Positions 1-7,915 of a stretch of DNA of 64,000 nt are shown in pieces; the first letter of the stretch is position 1; every line of letters begins with the position of its first letter. Below the pieces are notes generated by a model that had not been told where the DNA came from, searched no databases, and saw only the letters and a list, made by a program, of their open reading frames with translations. A program made the position numbers and the translations under genes. The stretch comes from Streptomyces cinnabarinus (GTDB lineage: Bacteria; Actinomycetota; Actinomycetes; Streptomycetales; Streptomycetaceae). The stretch covers positions 1,054,001 through 1,118,000 of the forward strand of contig NZ_CP114413.1 in the NCBI RefSeq assembly GCF_027270315.1. The letters run 5' to 3'.

Positions 1-275
1 GCGGGCAGCCAGGTGCGCCAGTTGTTCGCGACGATGATGTCCGGCTCGGCGTCCTTGAGCGCCCGGAGGAGTTCCTCGTCGCCCGGCCGGTTGCGCAACA
101 GCACGGGTACGCCGTGCTTTTCGGCCAGGTCGGCGACGGAGTCGCTCCAGATCCGCTCGTAGACGTGCTCGCTCTTGGGGTGGGTGACGACCAGGACCAC
201 TTCGTGCTCGGAGTCCAGCAGAGCCTGTAGCGTCCGGTGCCCCCAGGTCTGGTACCCGAACATGACGACCCGCAT
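1..275 (-). CDS. cchA: Siderophore N-formyltransferase, N-terminal part (truncated by window edge)
   Basis: Only the first 91 codons lie in the window. The protein begins MRVVMFGYQTWGHRTLQALL, the start of the methionyl-tRNA formyltransferase-like fold, and continues with VVTHPKSEHVYERIW and PDIIVANNWRTWLP. Members of this family that sit beside ornithine N5-monooxygenases formylate N5-hydroxyornithine with 10-formyl-tetrahydrofolate during hydroxamate siderophore synthesis (coelichelin type). It is transcribed divergently from the monooxygenase gene, and the iron box at 297-315 lies between them. A GAGGAGGG-type Shine-Dalgarno sequence sits just upstream of the ATG at 273-275. The symbol is given by analogy to coelichelin; the NRPS that would confirm it must lie left of the window. 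Confidence 0.8.
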   Translation of the reverse strand, partial: MRVVMFGYQTWGHRTLQALLDSEHEVVLVVTHPKSEHVYERIWSDSVADLAEKHGVPVLLRNRPGDEELLRALKDAEPDIIVANNWRTWLP

Positions 276-296
276 ATAAGCCCTCCTCAGCCATTG

Positions 297-315
297 CTAG
301 GTAAGGCTAACCTTA
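297..315. promoter_or_regulatory. Iron box (DmdR/IdeR-type operator)
   Basis: CTAGGTAAGGCTAACCTTA matches 16 of 19 positions of the actinobacterial iron-box consensus TTAGGTTAGGCTAACCTAA. It lies in the divergent interval between the formyltransferase and the ornithine monooxygenase. One Fe(II)-loaded DtxR-family repressor site could therefore control both directions. Confidence 0.85.
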
Positions 316-396
316 TCTAGCATGTGCCTGCTCGGGGGAGACTGTGTCCCTGATCTGAGAACACTGTGAACTCCCCCTACAGGAGGCGATGACGCG

Positions 397-1722
397 GTGA
401 CGACGCTGCACAGTGATCCGGACTCCATCTACGACGTACTGGGCCTCGGCTTCGGCCCGTCCCATCTCGCACTCGCGATCGCGCTCCACGAGCACGGCGT
501 GAGCCCACATCAGGGAGCCGGATTCCGCGTCGGATTCCTGGAACGGCAACCGCGGTTCGGCTGGCACCGCGGCATGCTGATCGACGACGCCACCATGCAG
601 GTGTCCTTCCTCAAGGACCTGGTGACGATGCGTGACCCCACCAGCGACTTCAGCTTCCTGTGCTATCTGCGCGAGCGCGGCAGGCTGGTCGACTTCCTCA
701 ACCAGAAGACCCTGTTCCCGCTGCGCATCGAGTTCCACGACTACCTGGAGTGGGCCGCCGGCCGGGTCGAGCACCTCGTCGAGTACGCCGCCGAGGTGGT
801 CTCCGTGAAGCCGGTCACCGAGGACGGCGAGGTCCGCTGGTTCGACGTGGCCAGCCGCGATCCCGCCGCCCCGGAGCGGCTGACCGTACGCCGGACCCGC
901 ACCCTGTGCGTGGCCACCGGGCTGGAACCGCATCTGCCGCCCGGCGCCGCGCGGTCCGAACGGGTCTGGCACAACAGCGAGTTACTGCCACGCGTGGACC
1001 AACTCACCCGCTCTGGCACACCCGTTCGCCGTGCCGTCGTCCTCGGTGCCGGACAGAGCGCCGCCGAGGCCGTCGACTACCTCCACCGCACCTTCCCCGA
1101 TGCCGAGATCTGCTCGGTGTTCGCCAAGTACGGCTACACACCAGCGGACGACAGCCCCTTCGCCAACCGGATCTTCGACCCCGAGGCGGTGGACCTGTAC
1201 TTCGGTGCGCCGCCGGAGGTGAAGCAGTCGCTGCACGACTACCACCGTTCCACCAACTACTCCGTGGTCGACATGGAGTTGATCGAGTCGCTGTCGCGCA
1301 CGATGTACCAGGAGAAGGTCCAGGGCAGACAGCGGCTGCGGATGCTGAACGTCTCCCGCATCCGCGAGGTCGCGAGCGGCGCCGACGGGCTGCGGGTGAC
1401 GGTGGAGTTCCTGCCGACCGGGCAGCGCCAGGAACTTGCCTGCGATGTGATCGTCTATGCCACCGGCTATCAGCCCCGGGGCATCGGCGACCATCTCGGG
1501 GAGATCGCCAAGCTCTGTCTGCGGGACGAGGAGGACCAGCTCCGGGTCGGACGCGACCACCGGGTGGAGACCGCCGCGCATGTGCGGGCGGAGATCTACC
1601 TCCAGGGCGGCACCGAGCACACCCACGGCCTCACCTCGACCCTGCTGTCCACGACCGCGGTCCGCGCCGGGGAGATCTGCGGCTCCCTCCTGGCGCAGAA
1701 TGCGGGCAGTTCCCGGGAGTAG
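397..1722 (+). CDS. cchB: L-ornithine N5-monooxygenase (siderophore biosynthesis)
   Basis: A 441-residue FAD/NADPH-dependent hydroxylase that converts L-ornithine to N5-hydroxyornithine, the first step of hydroxamate siderophore synthesis. The FAD-binding motif GLGFGPSHLALA is at about residues 16-27, the NADPH-binding motif VVLGAGQSAAEA at about 214-225, and the ATGYQP motif at about 355. Length and motif order fit the SidA/PvdA/IucD family. The start is GTG at 397, preceded by AGGAGG at 381-386. A TTA leucine codon at 982-984 (codon 196, in NSELLPRV) means translation needs the rare bldA leucyl-tRNA. That would tie production to development. The FetB-like permease gene follows after 9 bp. 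Confidence 0.93.
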   Translation: MTTLHSDPDSIYDVLGLGFGPSHLALAIALHEHGVSPHQGAGFRVGFLERQPRFGWHRGMLIDDATMQVSFLKDLVTMRDPTSDFSFLCYLRERGRLVDFLNQKTLFPLRIEFHDYLEWAAGRVEHLVEYAAEVVSVKPVTEDGEVRWFDVASRDPAAPERLTVRRTRTLCVATGLEPHLPPGAARSERVWHNSELLPRVDQLTRSGTPVRRAVVLGAGQSAAEAVDYLHRTFPDAEICSVFAKYGYTPADDSPFANRIFDPEAVDLYFGAPPEVKQSLHDYHRSTNYSVVDMELIESLSRTMYQEKVQGRQRLRMLNVSRIREVASGADGLRVTVEFLPTGQRQELACDVIVYATGYQPRGIGDHLGEIAKLCLRDEEDQLRVGRDHRVETAAHVRAEIYLQGGTEHTHGLTSTLLSTTAVRAGEICGSLLAQNAGSSRE

Positions 1723-1731
1723 ACACCACCC

Positions 1732-2511
1732 GTGCGTCCCCTCGCCGCCGACACCCTGCTGCCCGTCAACGCCACGCTCGCCGTCGCCCTCGTCGTCCTG
1801 CTGCTCGTGGCCACCGCGGTGGCCGCCGTCTTCCGGCTCGCGCCGGACGAGTCGTACGGACGGGCCCGTGAGGTCGTGACGGCGGGCGTGCGGGCGGCGC
1901 TGCAACTGGCCGCGGTGTCCCTGGTGATCGGCTGGGCCGTGCACCACACCGCGGCCCTGATCGGCTTCCTGTTCCTGATGTTCGCCGTGGCGACCCGTAC
2001 CGCGGGACGCCGGATCACCACGAACGGCACCTGGTGGTGGGCGGCGCTGCCGATCGCGGTCCCGGTGGCGCCGGTCGTCGCCGCCCTGGTGCTGGCCGGG
2101 CTGCTGACCGTGCCCGGTATCGCCGTCGTCCCGGTGACCGGCATCCTCATCGGCGGCGCGCTGACCGCGACCGTGCTGGCCGGCCGACGCGCGCTGGACG
2201 AGGTCGCCGGGCGCTTCGGGGAGGTCGAGGCGGCGCTGTCACTGGGCTTCCCGGACCGCGACGCCCACCTCGAAGTGGCCCGCGGCGCCGCCTCGGACGC
2301 CCTGCTGCCCGCCCTGGACCAGACCCGCACGGTCGGCCTGGTCACGCTGCCGGGCGCCTTCGTCGGCATGCTCCTGGCCGGCGCCTCCCCCGTACTCGCG
2401 GGCACGGTCCAGGTCTTCGTACTCATCGCCCTGCTGGCGGTGGAGGCCCTGTCGGTGGCCCTGACCGTCGAACTCGTCGCCCGCCGCAGGCTGAACCGAC
2501 AGGACCCGTGA
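1732..2511 (+). CDS. FetB/UPF0014-family ABC permease, putative iron or metal exporter subunit
   Basis: A 259-residue integral membrane protein with about six to seven hydrophobic segments. The conserved UPF0014/FetB block reads DALLPALDQTRTVGLVTLPG followed by AFVGMLLAGASP. E. coli FetB is the permease of the FetAB iron exporter and needs the ATPase FetA, but no fetA-like ATPase gene lies beside this one. The gene starts with GTG 9 bp after the ornithine monooxygenase, so it is probably cotranscribed and under the same iron box. A permease for the siderophore or for excess iron is plausible. The substrate cannot be read from sequence. Confidence 0.82.
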   Translation: MRPLAADTLLPVNATLAVALVVLLLVATAVAAVFRLAPDESYGRAREVVTAGVRAALQLAAVSLVIGWAVHHTAALIGFLFLMFAVATRTAGRRITTNGTWWWAALPIAVPVAPVVAALVLAGLLTVPGIAVVPVTGILIGGALTATVLAGRRALDEVAGRFGEVEAALSLGFPDRDAHLEVARGAASDALLPALDQTRTVGLVTLPGAFVGMLLAGASPVLAGTVQVFVLIALLAVEALSVALTVELVARRRLNRQDP

Positions 2512-2535
2512 CGGCGGGCTCCACCAACAGAACCC

Positions 2536-4602
2536 TCAACGGCGGCTGCGCACCAGCAGATACAGGAAGTACGGCGTACCGATCACCGCGGTCACCATCC
2601 CCGCGCCGAGCTGCGCCGGCGCGATCACGGTCCGGCCCAGCAGATCCGCCGTGCACACCAGGATCGCACCGAGCAGGACCGCCACCGGGACGACCCGGGC
2701 GTGCGGGCGGCCCACCAGGGCGCGGGCCGCGTGCGGGGCGACGAGTCCCACGAATCCGATGGTGCCCGCGGCGGCGACCGCGGTGGCGCTCAGCAGCACG
2801 CCCAGGACGAGGAAACCGAGGCGTCCCCGCGCCAGGTCCATGCCCAGCAGCCGCGGGGTGTCCTCGTCGAGCGAGACCAGGTCGAGCTCCGCGCGCCGCA
2901 GCACCGCCACGACCAGACCCAGCGCGACGACCACGGCGAGCGGCACGATGTCCGGCAGGGTCCGGCCGTACGTCGAACCGGACAGCCAGGTGAGGGCCTT
3001 GACCGCGCTGAACGGGTCGGTGAGAACGATCAGCAGGCTGATCAGCGCGGTCGCGGCGGTGGCGACGCCGATGCCGACGAGGACGAGGCGGTTCTGCTGG
3101 AACCCGCCCCGCGCGGCGAGCCCGAAGACGATGACGGAACTGACCGCCGCGCCCGCGAACGCCGCACCCGCCAGGCCCCAGCTCCCGGCCAGCGGCACGG
3201 TCGTCACCAGCAGTACGGCACCCAGCGCGGCCCCGCCGGAGACACCGAGCACGGCGGGCTCGGCGAGGGGGTTGCGGGTCACGGCCTGGATGAGCGTCCC
3301 GGCCAGGGCGAGGGCCGCTCCGGCCAGCAGCGCGGCGAGGACCCGGGGCATTCGGGTGTCGAGCACGAAGGAGACGGTCTGACCCGACCTGCCCTGCGCC
3401 CAGTTGACGACATCGCCGAGCAACAGCTTGGCGTCGCCCAGGAGTACGGCGGCGATCGTGACCCCGACGAGCACGAGCACCAGAACGGCCGTCACCGAGA
3501 CGAAGACGGCGCGGCTTCTGATGCGCAGCCGGTCGGGTGCGGCCGAGGCCGCGGTGTCCTTCAGCCGTACGGCCATGACGATCAGGAAGACGGCGCCGAC
3601 GAGGCTGGTGACGACACCCGTGGGCACGGCGACCGCGAGGTCCGCCGGGACCAGGGACCTCAGCAGCACGTCCGAGCCGAGGACCAGCGCGGCGCCGGTC
3701 AGCGCGGTGACCGGAAGGCCCGCGCGGGTCCGGGTGAACTCCCGGTACCTGCGGGCGAGGGGGCGGACGAGGGCGGGGGCGCACAGGCCGACGAAGCCGA
3801 TGGGTCCGGCGAGGGTGACGGACGCGGCGGACAGCAGGGCCGCGAGCACGACCGCCGTGACGCGGGTGGCGCGCACCGGCACGCCGAGACCCCGGGCGGC
3901 GTCGTCGCCGAGCGCCAGCGCGTCGACCCTGCGGGCGACCAGCAGCAGCCCGAGGAGCCCGACGAGGCCGAGCGGCGCCATCCGGATCACGCCGTCGAAG
4001 CCGTTCTGGCCGATGCTGCCCTGGTTCCACTGGTAGAGCCCGTGGGTCTCCTCGGGGAACAGCAGGAGCAGCCCTTCGGTGACGGCGTTGAGGCCGAGCA
4101 TGAGGGCGGTGCCCGCGAGCACCAGCCGTACCGTGCCCGCGCCGAGGCCGGACAGGCCGAGCACGACGGCCGCCGCGGCGAGGCTGCCGAGCAGCGCGAC
4201 GCCGGAGGAGGCGAGCAGCGGCAGCGAGACACCGGTGACGGCGACCAGACCGAGGGCCAGGTAGGAACCGGCGTTGACGGCGAGGGTATCGGGGGACGCG
4301 AGGACGTTGCGGCTGACGGCCTGGAGGGCGGCGCCCGCCATGCCGAGCATGGCGCCGACGAGGAGCCCGGCGGTCATCCTGGGCAGCCGGGAGGCGATGA
4401 CGACGGAGGAGTCGGCGGCGTCCGCCTGCCCGGTGAACGCCTTCCACACCTCGGCCGCGCCGACGGCGGCCGTGCCCTGCGTGATGTCGACGACCGCGAG
4501 GGCGGCGACCAGCAGGACCAGTGCGGCCGTCACCGCGGCCGCTCCCGTCCGGGACGTGGTGACCGGCGGACGGGTGGCGGGAGTTGTCGCGGTGACGGCC
4601 AT
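2536..4602 (-). CDS. Fused double FecCD-type ferric-siderophore permease (FhuB-like)
   Basis: 688 residues, about twice the usual FecCD length, with two homologous halves. Each half has about ten membrane segments and the FecCD signatures: GSDVLLRSLVPA and GFVGLCAPALVRPLAR in half one, GFVGLVAPHAARALVG and DLLGRTVIAPAQL in half two. The protein would form the whole membrane channel of a ferric-siderophore importer without a partner permease. It starts 4 bp after the binding-protein stop and is the last gene of the ATPase, binding protein, permease operon. It converges on the FetB-like gene with a 24-bp gap. Confidence 0.93.
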   Translation of the reverse strand: MAVTATTPATRPPVTTSRTGAAAVTAALVLLVAALAVVDITQGTAAVGAAEVWKAFTGQADAADSSVVIASRLPRMTAGLLVGAMLGMAGAALQAVSRNVLASPDTLAVNAGSYLALGLVAVTGVSLPLLASSGVALLGSLAAAAVVLGLSGLGAGTVRLVLAGTALMLGLNAVTEGLLLLFPEETHGLYQWNQGSIGQNGFDGVIRMAPLGLVGLLGLLLVARRVDALALGDDAARGLGVPVRATRVTAVVLAALLSAASVTLAGPIGFVGLCAPALVRPLARRYREFTRTRAGLPVTALTGAALVLGSDVLLRSLVPADLAVAVPTGVVTSLVGAVFLIVMAVRLKDTAASAAPDRLRIRSRAVFVSVTAVLVLVLVGVTIAAVLLGDAKLLLGDVVNWAQGRSGQTVSFVLDTRMPRVLAALLAGAALALAGTLIQAVTRNPLAEPAVLGVSGGAALGAVLLVTTVPLAGSWGLAGAAFAGAAVSSVIVFGLAARGGFQQNRLVLVGIGVATAATALISLLIVLTDPFSAVKALTWLSGSTYGRTLPDIVPLAVVVALGLVVAVLRRAELDLVSLDEDTPRLLGMDLARGRLGFLVLGVLLSATAVAAAGTIGFVGLVAPHAARALVGRPHARVVPVAVLLGAILVCTADLLGRTVIAPAQLGAGMVTAVIGTPYFLYLLVRSRR

Positions 4603-4606
4603 GGCG

Positions 4607-5593
4607 CTACTTCGTCAGCGCGGCGACGACGGAGTCGATGTACTGGTTCATCGACTCGGGACCGCCGAACATCCAGATGCCGTCGGGCAGTCGGTGGACA
4701 TTGCCCTTCTTCACGAACGGCAGCGACGTCCACACCTTGTCCTTGGCGAGGGCGTCGGTGAACGGGGTGCTGCTCTTGTCGCCGTCGTTGCCGATGTAGG
4801 CGAAGTGCACGTCGTCGCTCAGCTTGGTGAGCCCCTCGACGTCGGTGGAGCCGAGGCCGTAGCTCTCGTCCCCCTTGACCGTCCAGTCGTTCTTCAGGCC
4901 GAGCTTCTCGTTGACGGCGCCGATGAGCGAGCCGCTGGTGAAGGGGCGGATCGAGACCTGGTTGGAGATGTCGTAGCCGTCCGCGAAGGCGTACTGGGCG
5001 CCGTCGAGACCGGCGTCGGCGAGGGCCTTCTTGCCCTCGGCGAGCTTCGCGTCGAAGTCTTCCTTGATCTGGTCGGCCTGCTCGGTGGTGCCGGTGGCCT
5101 TCGCGAGCAGGTCGAGGTTCTCCGTCACCTGCCCGATCGGGTCGGCGGCGTCGGCGGAACGGACCTCCACCACCGGGGCGACCTCGCGCAGTTGCTTCAC
5201 CGCGGCGGGCGGCAGGTCGGTGCTGGCGACGATGAGGTCCGGCTTGAGGGCGGCGATGGTGTCCATGCTCGGCTCGCCGCGCGTGCCGATGTCCTTGGGC
5301 TCGTTCTTCAGCGGGACGGCCTGGTCCCAGGTGCTGTAGCCCTTGACGTCGGCGACGCCGACCGGGTCCACGCCGAGCGAGACCAGCAGCTCGACCTCGT
5401 GCCACTCGGTGCCGACGACCTTGGTGGCCGGTCCGTCGAGTTCGACCTTCGCCCCGGAGGCGTCGGTGAGGGTGATGCGCTCGCTGGTCTTCTTGGCGTC
5501 GTCGCTGTCGGCGGCGGGCTCGGTCGTACCGCAGGCGGCCAGGGTGAGCGCCGCGGCGGTGGCGGCCGCCGCGGTCATCAGGAGGCGTCTCAT
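4607..5593 (-). CDS. Ferric-siderophore-binding lipoprotein
   Basis: A 328-residue periplasmic-binding-protein-like lipoprotein (FecB/FepB class III). The signal peptide MRRLLMTAAAATAAALTLAAC ends in a LAAC lipobox, so Cys21 is the probable lipidated residue. The downstream fold includes KVVGTEWHEVELLVSLGVDP and ALKPDLIVASTDL, typical for siderophore receptors. The GTWDQA/EPKDIGTRGEPS stretch supports the ferric-hydroxamate group. Its ATG overlaps the stop of the ATPase gene by 4 bp, indicating translational coupling. Confidence 0.92.
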   Translation of the reverse strand: MRRLLMTAAAATAAALTLAACGTTEPAADSDDAKKTSERITLTDASGAKVELDGPATKVVGTEWHEVELLVSLGVDPVGVADVKGYSTWDQAVPLKNEPKDIGTRGEPSMDTIAALKPDLIVASTDLPPAAVKQLREVAPVVEVRSADAADPIGQVTENLDLLAKATGTTEQADQIKEDFDAKLAEGKKALADAGLDGAQYAFADGYDISNQVSIRPFTSGSLIGAVNEKLGLKNDWTVKGDESYGLGSTDVEGLTKLSDDVHFAYIGNDGDKSSTPFTDALAKDKVWTSLPFVKKGNVHRLPDGIWMFGGPESMNQYIDSVVAALTK

Positions 5594-6447
5594 GAGGGTG
5601 TGCTGAGCCTTTCGCTTCGCGTGTGGTGCCGGCCGATCGCGCGGGTGCGCAGCCGGCCCGTGAGGGGGTCGGTGCCGACTTCGATGCGGATGCCGTAGGT
5701 GTCGGTCAGCCGCTGGGCGGTCAGGACGTCCTCGGGGAGGCCGTCGGCGATGATCCGTCCCTGGTGCAGCAGCACGATCCGGTCGGCGAGGGCCGCGGCC
5801 TGGTCCAGGTCGTGCAGGACGGCGCCGACCGCGATCCCGTGGTCGTCCGCCAGATCCCTGACGAGGTCGAGGAGTTCGATCTGATAGCGCAGATCGAGGT
5901 AGGTCGTCGGCTCGTCCAGCAGCACTACGCCGGTCTGCTGGGCGAGGCAGCTCGCGAGCCAGACCCGCTGGAGCTGGCCGCCGGAGAGGTGCTCGGCGCC
6001 GCGCTCGGCGAGTTCCGCGACGCCGGTCATGGCCAGCGCGCGGTCCACCGCGGCCCGGCCGTCCGGATCCGCGCGGCCCCAGCGGCCCCGGTAGGGGTAG
6101 CGGCCGAACTCGACGACGTCCCGCACCGTCAGCCCGCTGGGTGTGGGCCGGCCCTGGGTCAACAGGGCGACCAGGCGCGAGAACTCACGGGGCGTCAGGG
6201 TCAGGCCGTCGGCACCGTCGATGACGAGCGTGGCGGTCCTCGCCCGCTGCAGCCGCGCGATCGTTCGCAGCAGCGTGGACTTCCCGCTGCCGTTCGGCCC
6301 CACCAGCACGGTCACTTCACCGGGCCGCAGCGCCACCGACGCGTCATGCACGACGTCCACGCCGTCGTAGGCCACGGTGACGGCGGTGGCCGACAGTTCA
6401 TGGCCACGGGGGCGCGGGGCCGCGGAGCTCTCTTCTTCTGATCGCAC
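5590..6447 (-). CDS. Ferric-siderophore ABC importer ATPase (FecE/FepC-like)
   Basis: A 285-residue ATPase with all canonical motifs: Walker A VGPNGSGKSTLLR, Q-loop TQ, signature LSGGQLQRVWLA, Walker B VVLLDEPTTYLD and H-loop LHD. It powers import through the downstream double permease with the lipoprotein as receptor. The first usable start is GTG at 6445-6447, only 4 bp downstream of the iron box and with no room for a Shine-Dalgarno sequence. The transcript is therefore probably leaderless or nearly so. Confidence 0.92.
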   Translation of the reverse strand: MRSEEESSAAPRPRGHELSATAVTVAYDGVDVVHDASVALRPGEVTVLVGPNGSGKSTLLRTIARLQRARTATLVIDGADGLTLTPREFSRLVALLTQGRPTPSGLTVRDVVEFGRYPYRGRWGRADPDGRAAVDRALAMTGVAELAERGAEHLSGGQLQRVWLASCLAQQTGVVLLDEPTTYLDLRYQIELLDLVRDLADDHGIAVGAVLHDLDQAAALADRIVLLHQGRIIADGLPEDVLTAQRLTDTYGIRIEVGTDPLTGRLRTRAIGRHHTRSERLSTPS

Positions 6448-6451
6448 GCGG

Positions 6452-6470
6452 CAAGGTTAGCCTAACCTAA
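6452..6470. promoter_or_regulatory. Iron box controlling the siderophore uptake operon
   Basis: CAAGGTTAGCCTAACCTAA matches 17 of 19 positions of the reverse-complemented iron-box consensus. It sits immediately upstream of the GTG of the ATPase gene, so a bound DmdR/IdeR repressor would cover the core promoter and start site of the uptake operon. Confidence 0.88.
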
Positions 6471-6527
6471 ACCGAACTTGTGAGGGGGTGGACGCATCAT
6501 CCACAAGGCGAAGACCAGCCAATGCGC

Positions 6528-6554
6528 AAAAACGGCCGTCGCTAGGACGACGGC
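6528..6554 (-). terminator. Rho-independent terminator overlapping the ArsR stop codon
   Basis: On the minus strand GCCGTCG, six bases, then CGACGGC form a 7-bp stem, followed by CG and five T. The ArsR-gene stop codon (complement of 6542-6544) lies in the loop. A stem plus U-tract terminator is uncommon in Streptomyces, which makes this assignment fairly firm. Confidence 0.75.
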
Positions 6555-6892
6555 TTCGCCTCCTCCTGCGCGGCCTTGAGGTCGGCGAGCAGTTCGGCCT
6601 GGCCGGCCAGGACGCCGGAGAGGATGGTGCGGGCGACCCGGAGCAGCTCGGCGACATGCGGACTGGTCAGCGAGTAGTACACGGTCGAGCCCTCCTTGCG
6701 CGTGACCACGAGGTTGGCCCGCCGCAGCACGGCCAGCTGCTGGGAGAGGTGCGCGGGTTCGATGCCCACTTCCGGCAGCATCTCGGCGACGGCGTGCTCG
6801 CGCTCGCTGAGCAGCTCCAGCACCCGGATACGGGCCGGATGACCGAGGGTCTTGAAGAACTCGGCCTTCAGTTGATACAGCGGCGTGCTCAC
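6542..6892 (-). CDS. ArsR/SmtB-family transcriptional repressor
   Basis: A 116-residue winged-helix regulator. The core reads FFKTLGHPARIRVLELL, then HLSQQLAVLRRANLV (recognition helix) and KEGSTVYYSL (wing). The alpha-3 metal-binding signature ELCVCDL of arsenic/cadmium sensors is replaced by EHAVAEML, and the protein has no cysteine, so it does not sense metals through thiolates. I chose the GTG at 6890-6892 because GGAGGGGCG lies just upstream; longer frames upstream look non-coding. A TTGC-N8-GCAA element at 6946-6961 precedes it, and a related palindrome precedes the neighbouring ATP-binding protein. Confidence 0.88.
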   Translation of the reverse strand: MSTPLYQLKAEFFKTLGHPARIRVLELLSEREHAVAEMLPEVGIEPAHLSQQLAVLRRANLVVTRKEGSTVYYSLTSPHVAELLRVARTILSGVLAGQAELLADLKAAQEEAKPSS

Positions 6893-6945
6893 CGTGGCGC
6901 CCCTCCGATCCTCGCCTGCGGCACCGGCGGTGATGACCTCAGGAG

Positions 6946-6961
6946 TTGCCAACTTTAGCAA
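6946..6961. promoter_or_regulatory. Putative ArsR operator, TTGC-N8-GCAA
   Basis: TTGCCAACTTTAGCAA is an interrupted palindrome 54 bp upstream of the ArsR start. The same TTGC-N8-GCAA geometry recurs at 7499-7514 in front of the neighbouring gene. This suggests autoregulation and joint control by the ArsR protein (inference). Confidence 0.5.
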
Positions 6962-7011
6962 TTCACCGAGGTCAGCCGAGGAGACCGGACCCCCGGCCAC
7001 CTGCCGCTCGG

Positions 7012-7434
7012 TCACAGCGGAAGGGTGACCCAGACGCTCTTGCCCCGGCCGTCGCCGTCCGCGCGGACCACGGCCGTACCGCCCAGCGCGCGGACGAGTT
7101 CCATGACGGTGGCCAGACCGCCGCCGCCACCGGCGAGCGGCCCGCACAGCTCGGGCCGGTAGGGGTGGCGGTCGTGGACGGCGAGGACCAGGCAGTCCGG
7201 GCCCGCGCCGTAGATCACGGTCACCGTCGGGGAGACGGCGGCGGCGTGCCGGACGCTGTTGGTCACCAGTTCACTGAGGATCAGCAGGGAGGGGTCCGCC
7301 GCGGAGTGACGTACCCCGATGCCCCACTCGACCAGGACCTGCTCGGCCGTCTCGCGGGCGATCCGGACGGCGGCCGGCTCGGTGGGCAGGGTGAGCACAT
7401 GCCGCCAGGGCAGGGCTTCGAGCCCGGTGGTCAT
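7012..7434 (-). CDS. ATP-binding protein of the RsbW-like anti-sigma/HATPase_c_2 family
   Basis: A 140-residue GHKL ATPase domain on its own. The N box is LILSELVTNSVRHAA, the G1-like segment is VLAVHDRHP, and the glycine-rich lid GGGGGLATVMELV and C-terminal GKSVWVTLPL follow. Streptomyces has many such proteins, some of which are serine kinases or anti-sigma factors acting on anti-anti-sigma partners. No sigma factor or STAS partner gene lies next to this one. The neighbouring ArsR regulator and matched operators suggest control by that repressor. Confidence 0.85.
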   Translation of the reverse strand: MTTGLEALPWRHVLTLPTEPAAVRIARETAEQVLVEWGIGVRHSAADPSLLILSELVTNSVRHAAAVSPTVTVIYGAGPDCLVLAVHDRHPYRPELCGPLAGGGGGLATVMELVRALGGTAVVRADGDGRGKSVWVTLPL

Positions 7435-7496
7435 GGGTCATGCCTCCGTACGGGCCTCGGTCTCCCCTGCGAGTACAGCCAGCACAGCATCTAGTC

Positions 7497-7516
7497 AATT
7501 GCGAAATTTTGCAATT
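7497..7516. promoter_or_regulatory. Palindromic operator AATTGC-N8-GCAATT
   Basis: AATTGCGAAATTTTGCAATT is a near-perfect 20-bp palindrome with AT content far above the surroundings, 63 bp upstream of the anti-sigma-like gene start. The inner TTGC-N8-GCAA matches the element upstream of the ArsR gene. It is the better of two candidate ArsR sites. Confidence 0.6.
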
Positions 7517-7564
7517 CCGCAGCGTGCGACTCCCGTCGCGACCCGCCCGACACGGGGGGTGAGG

Positions 7565-7915
7565 TCAGGCCTTCTTGACCACACTGGACTTCAGCTGCAT
7601 CGCCCCGAACCCCTCGACCTTGCAGTCGATGTCATGCCCGTCGACCCCGTCGACGAGACGGATGTTGCGCACCTTGGTCCCGGCCTTGATCCCCGAGGGG
7701 CTGCCCTTGACCTTGAGCGCCTTGACGACTACCACGGAGTCGCCGTCCCGCAGCACATTGCCCACGGCGTCCTTCACGACCCGCTCACCTGCGGCTTCGC
7801 CCTCACTGTCGGCGGGCACCCACTCGTGGCCGCACTCGGGACAGACCACCAGGGCGTTCATTTCGTAGGTGTACTCGCAGGAGCACTTCGGACAGGGCGG
7901 AAGATTCTCGATCAT
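7565..7915 (-). CDS. PhnA/YjdM family zinc-ribbon protein
   Basis: A 116-residue protein of the family historically named PhnA (alkylphosphonate uptake). The family is now generally regarded as not the phosphonoacetate hydrolase itself. The N-terminal zinc ribbon has CPKC and CPEC pairs at about residues 8-11 and 25-28. The C-terminal PhnA domain contains GDSVVVVKALKVKGSP and KVRNIRLVDG. The ATG at 7913-7915 places the zinc ribbon at the very N-terminus, as in homologues. Physiological role unknown; no phosphonate genes are nearby. Confidence 0.88.
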   Translation of the reverse strand: MIENLPPCPKCSCEYTYEMNALVVCPECGHEWVPADSEGEAAGERVVKDAVGNVLRDGDSVVVVKALKVKGSPSGIKAGTKVRNIRLVDGVDGHDIDCKVEGFGAMQLKSSVVKKA

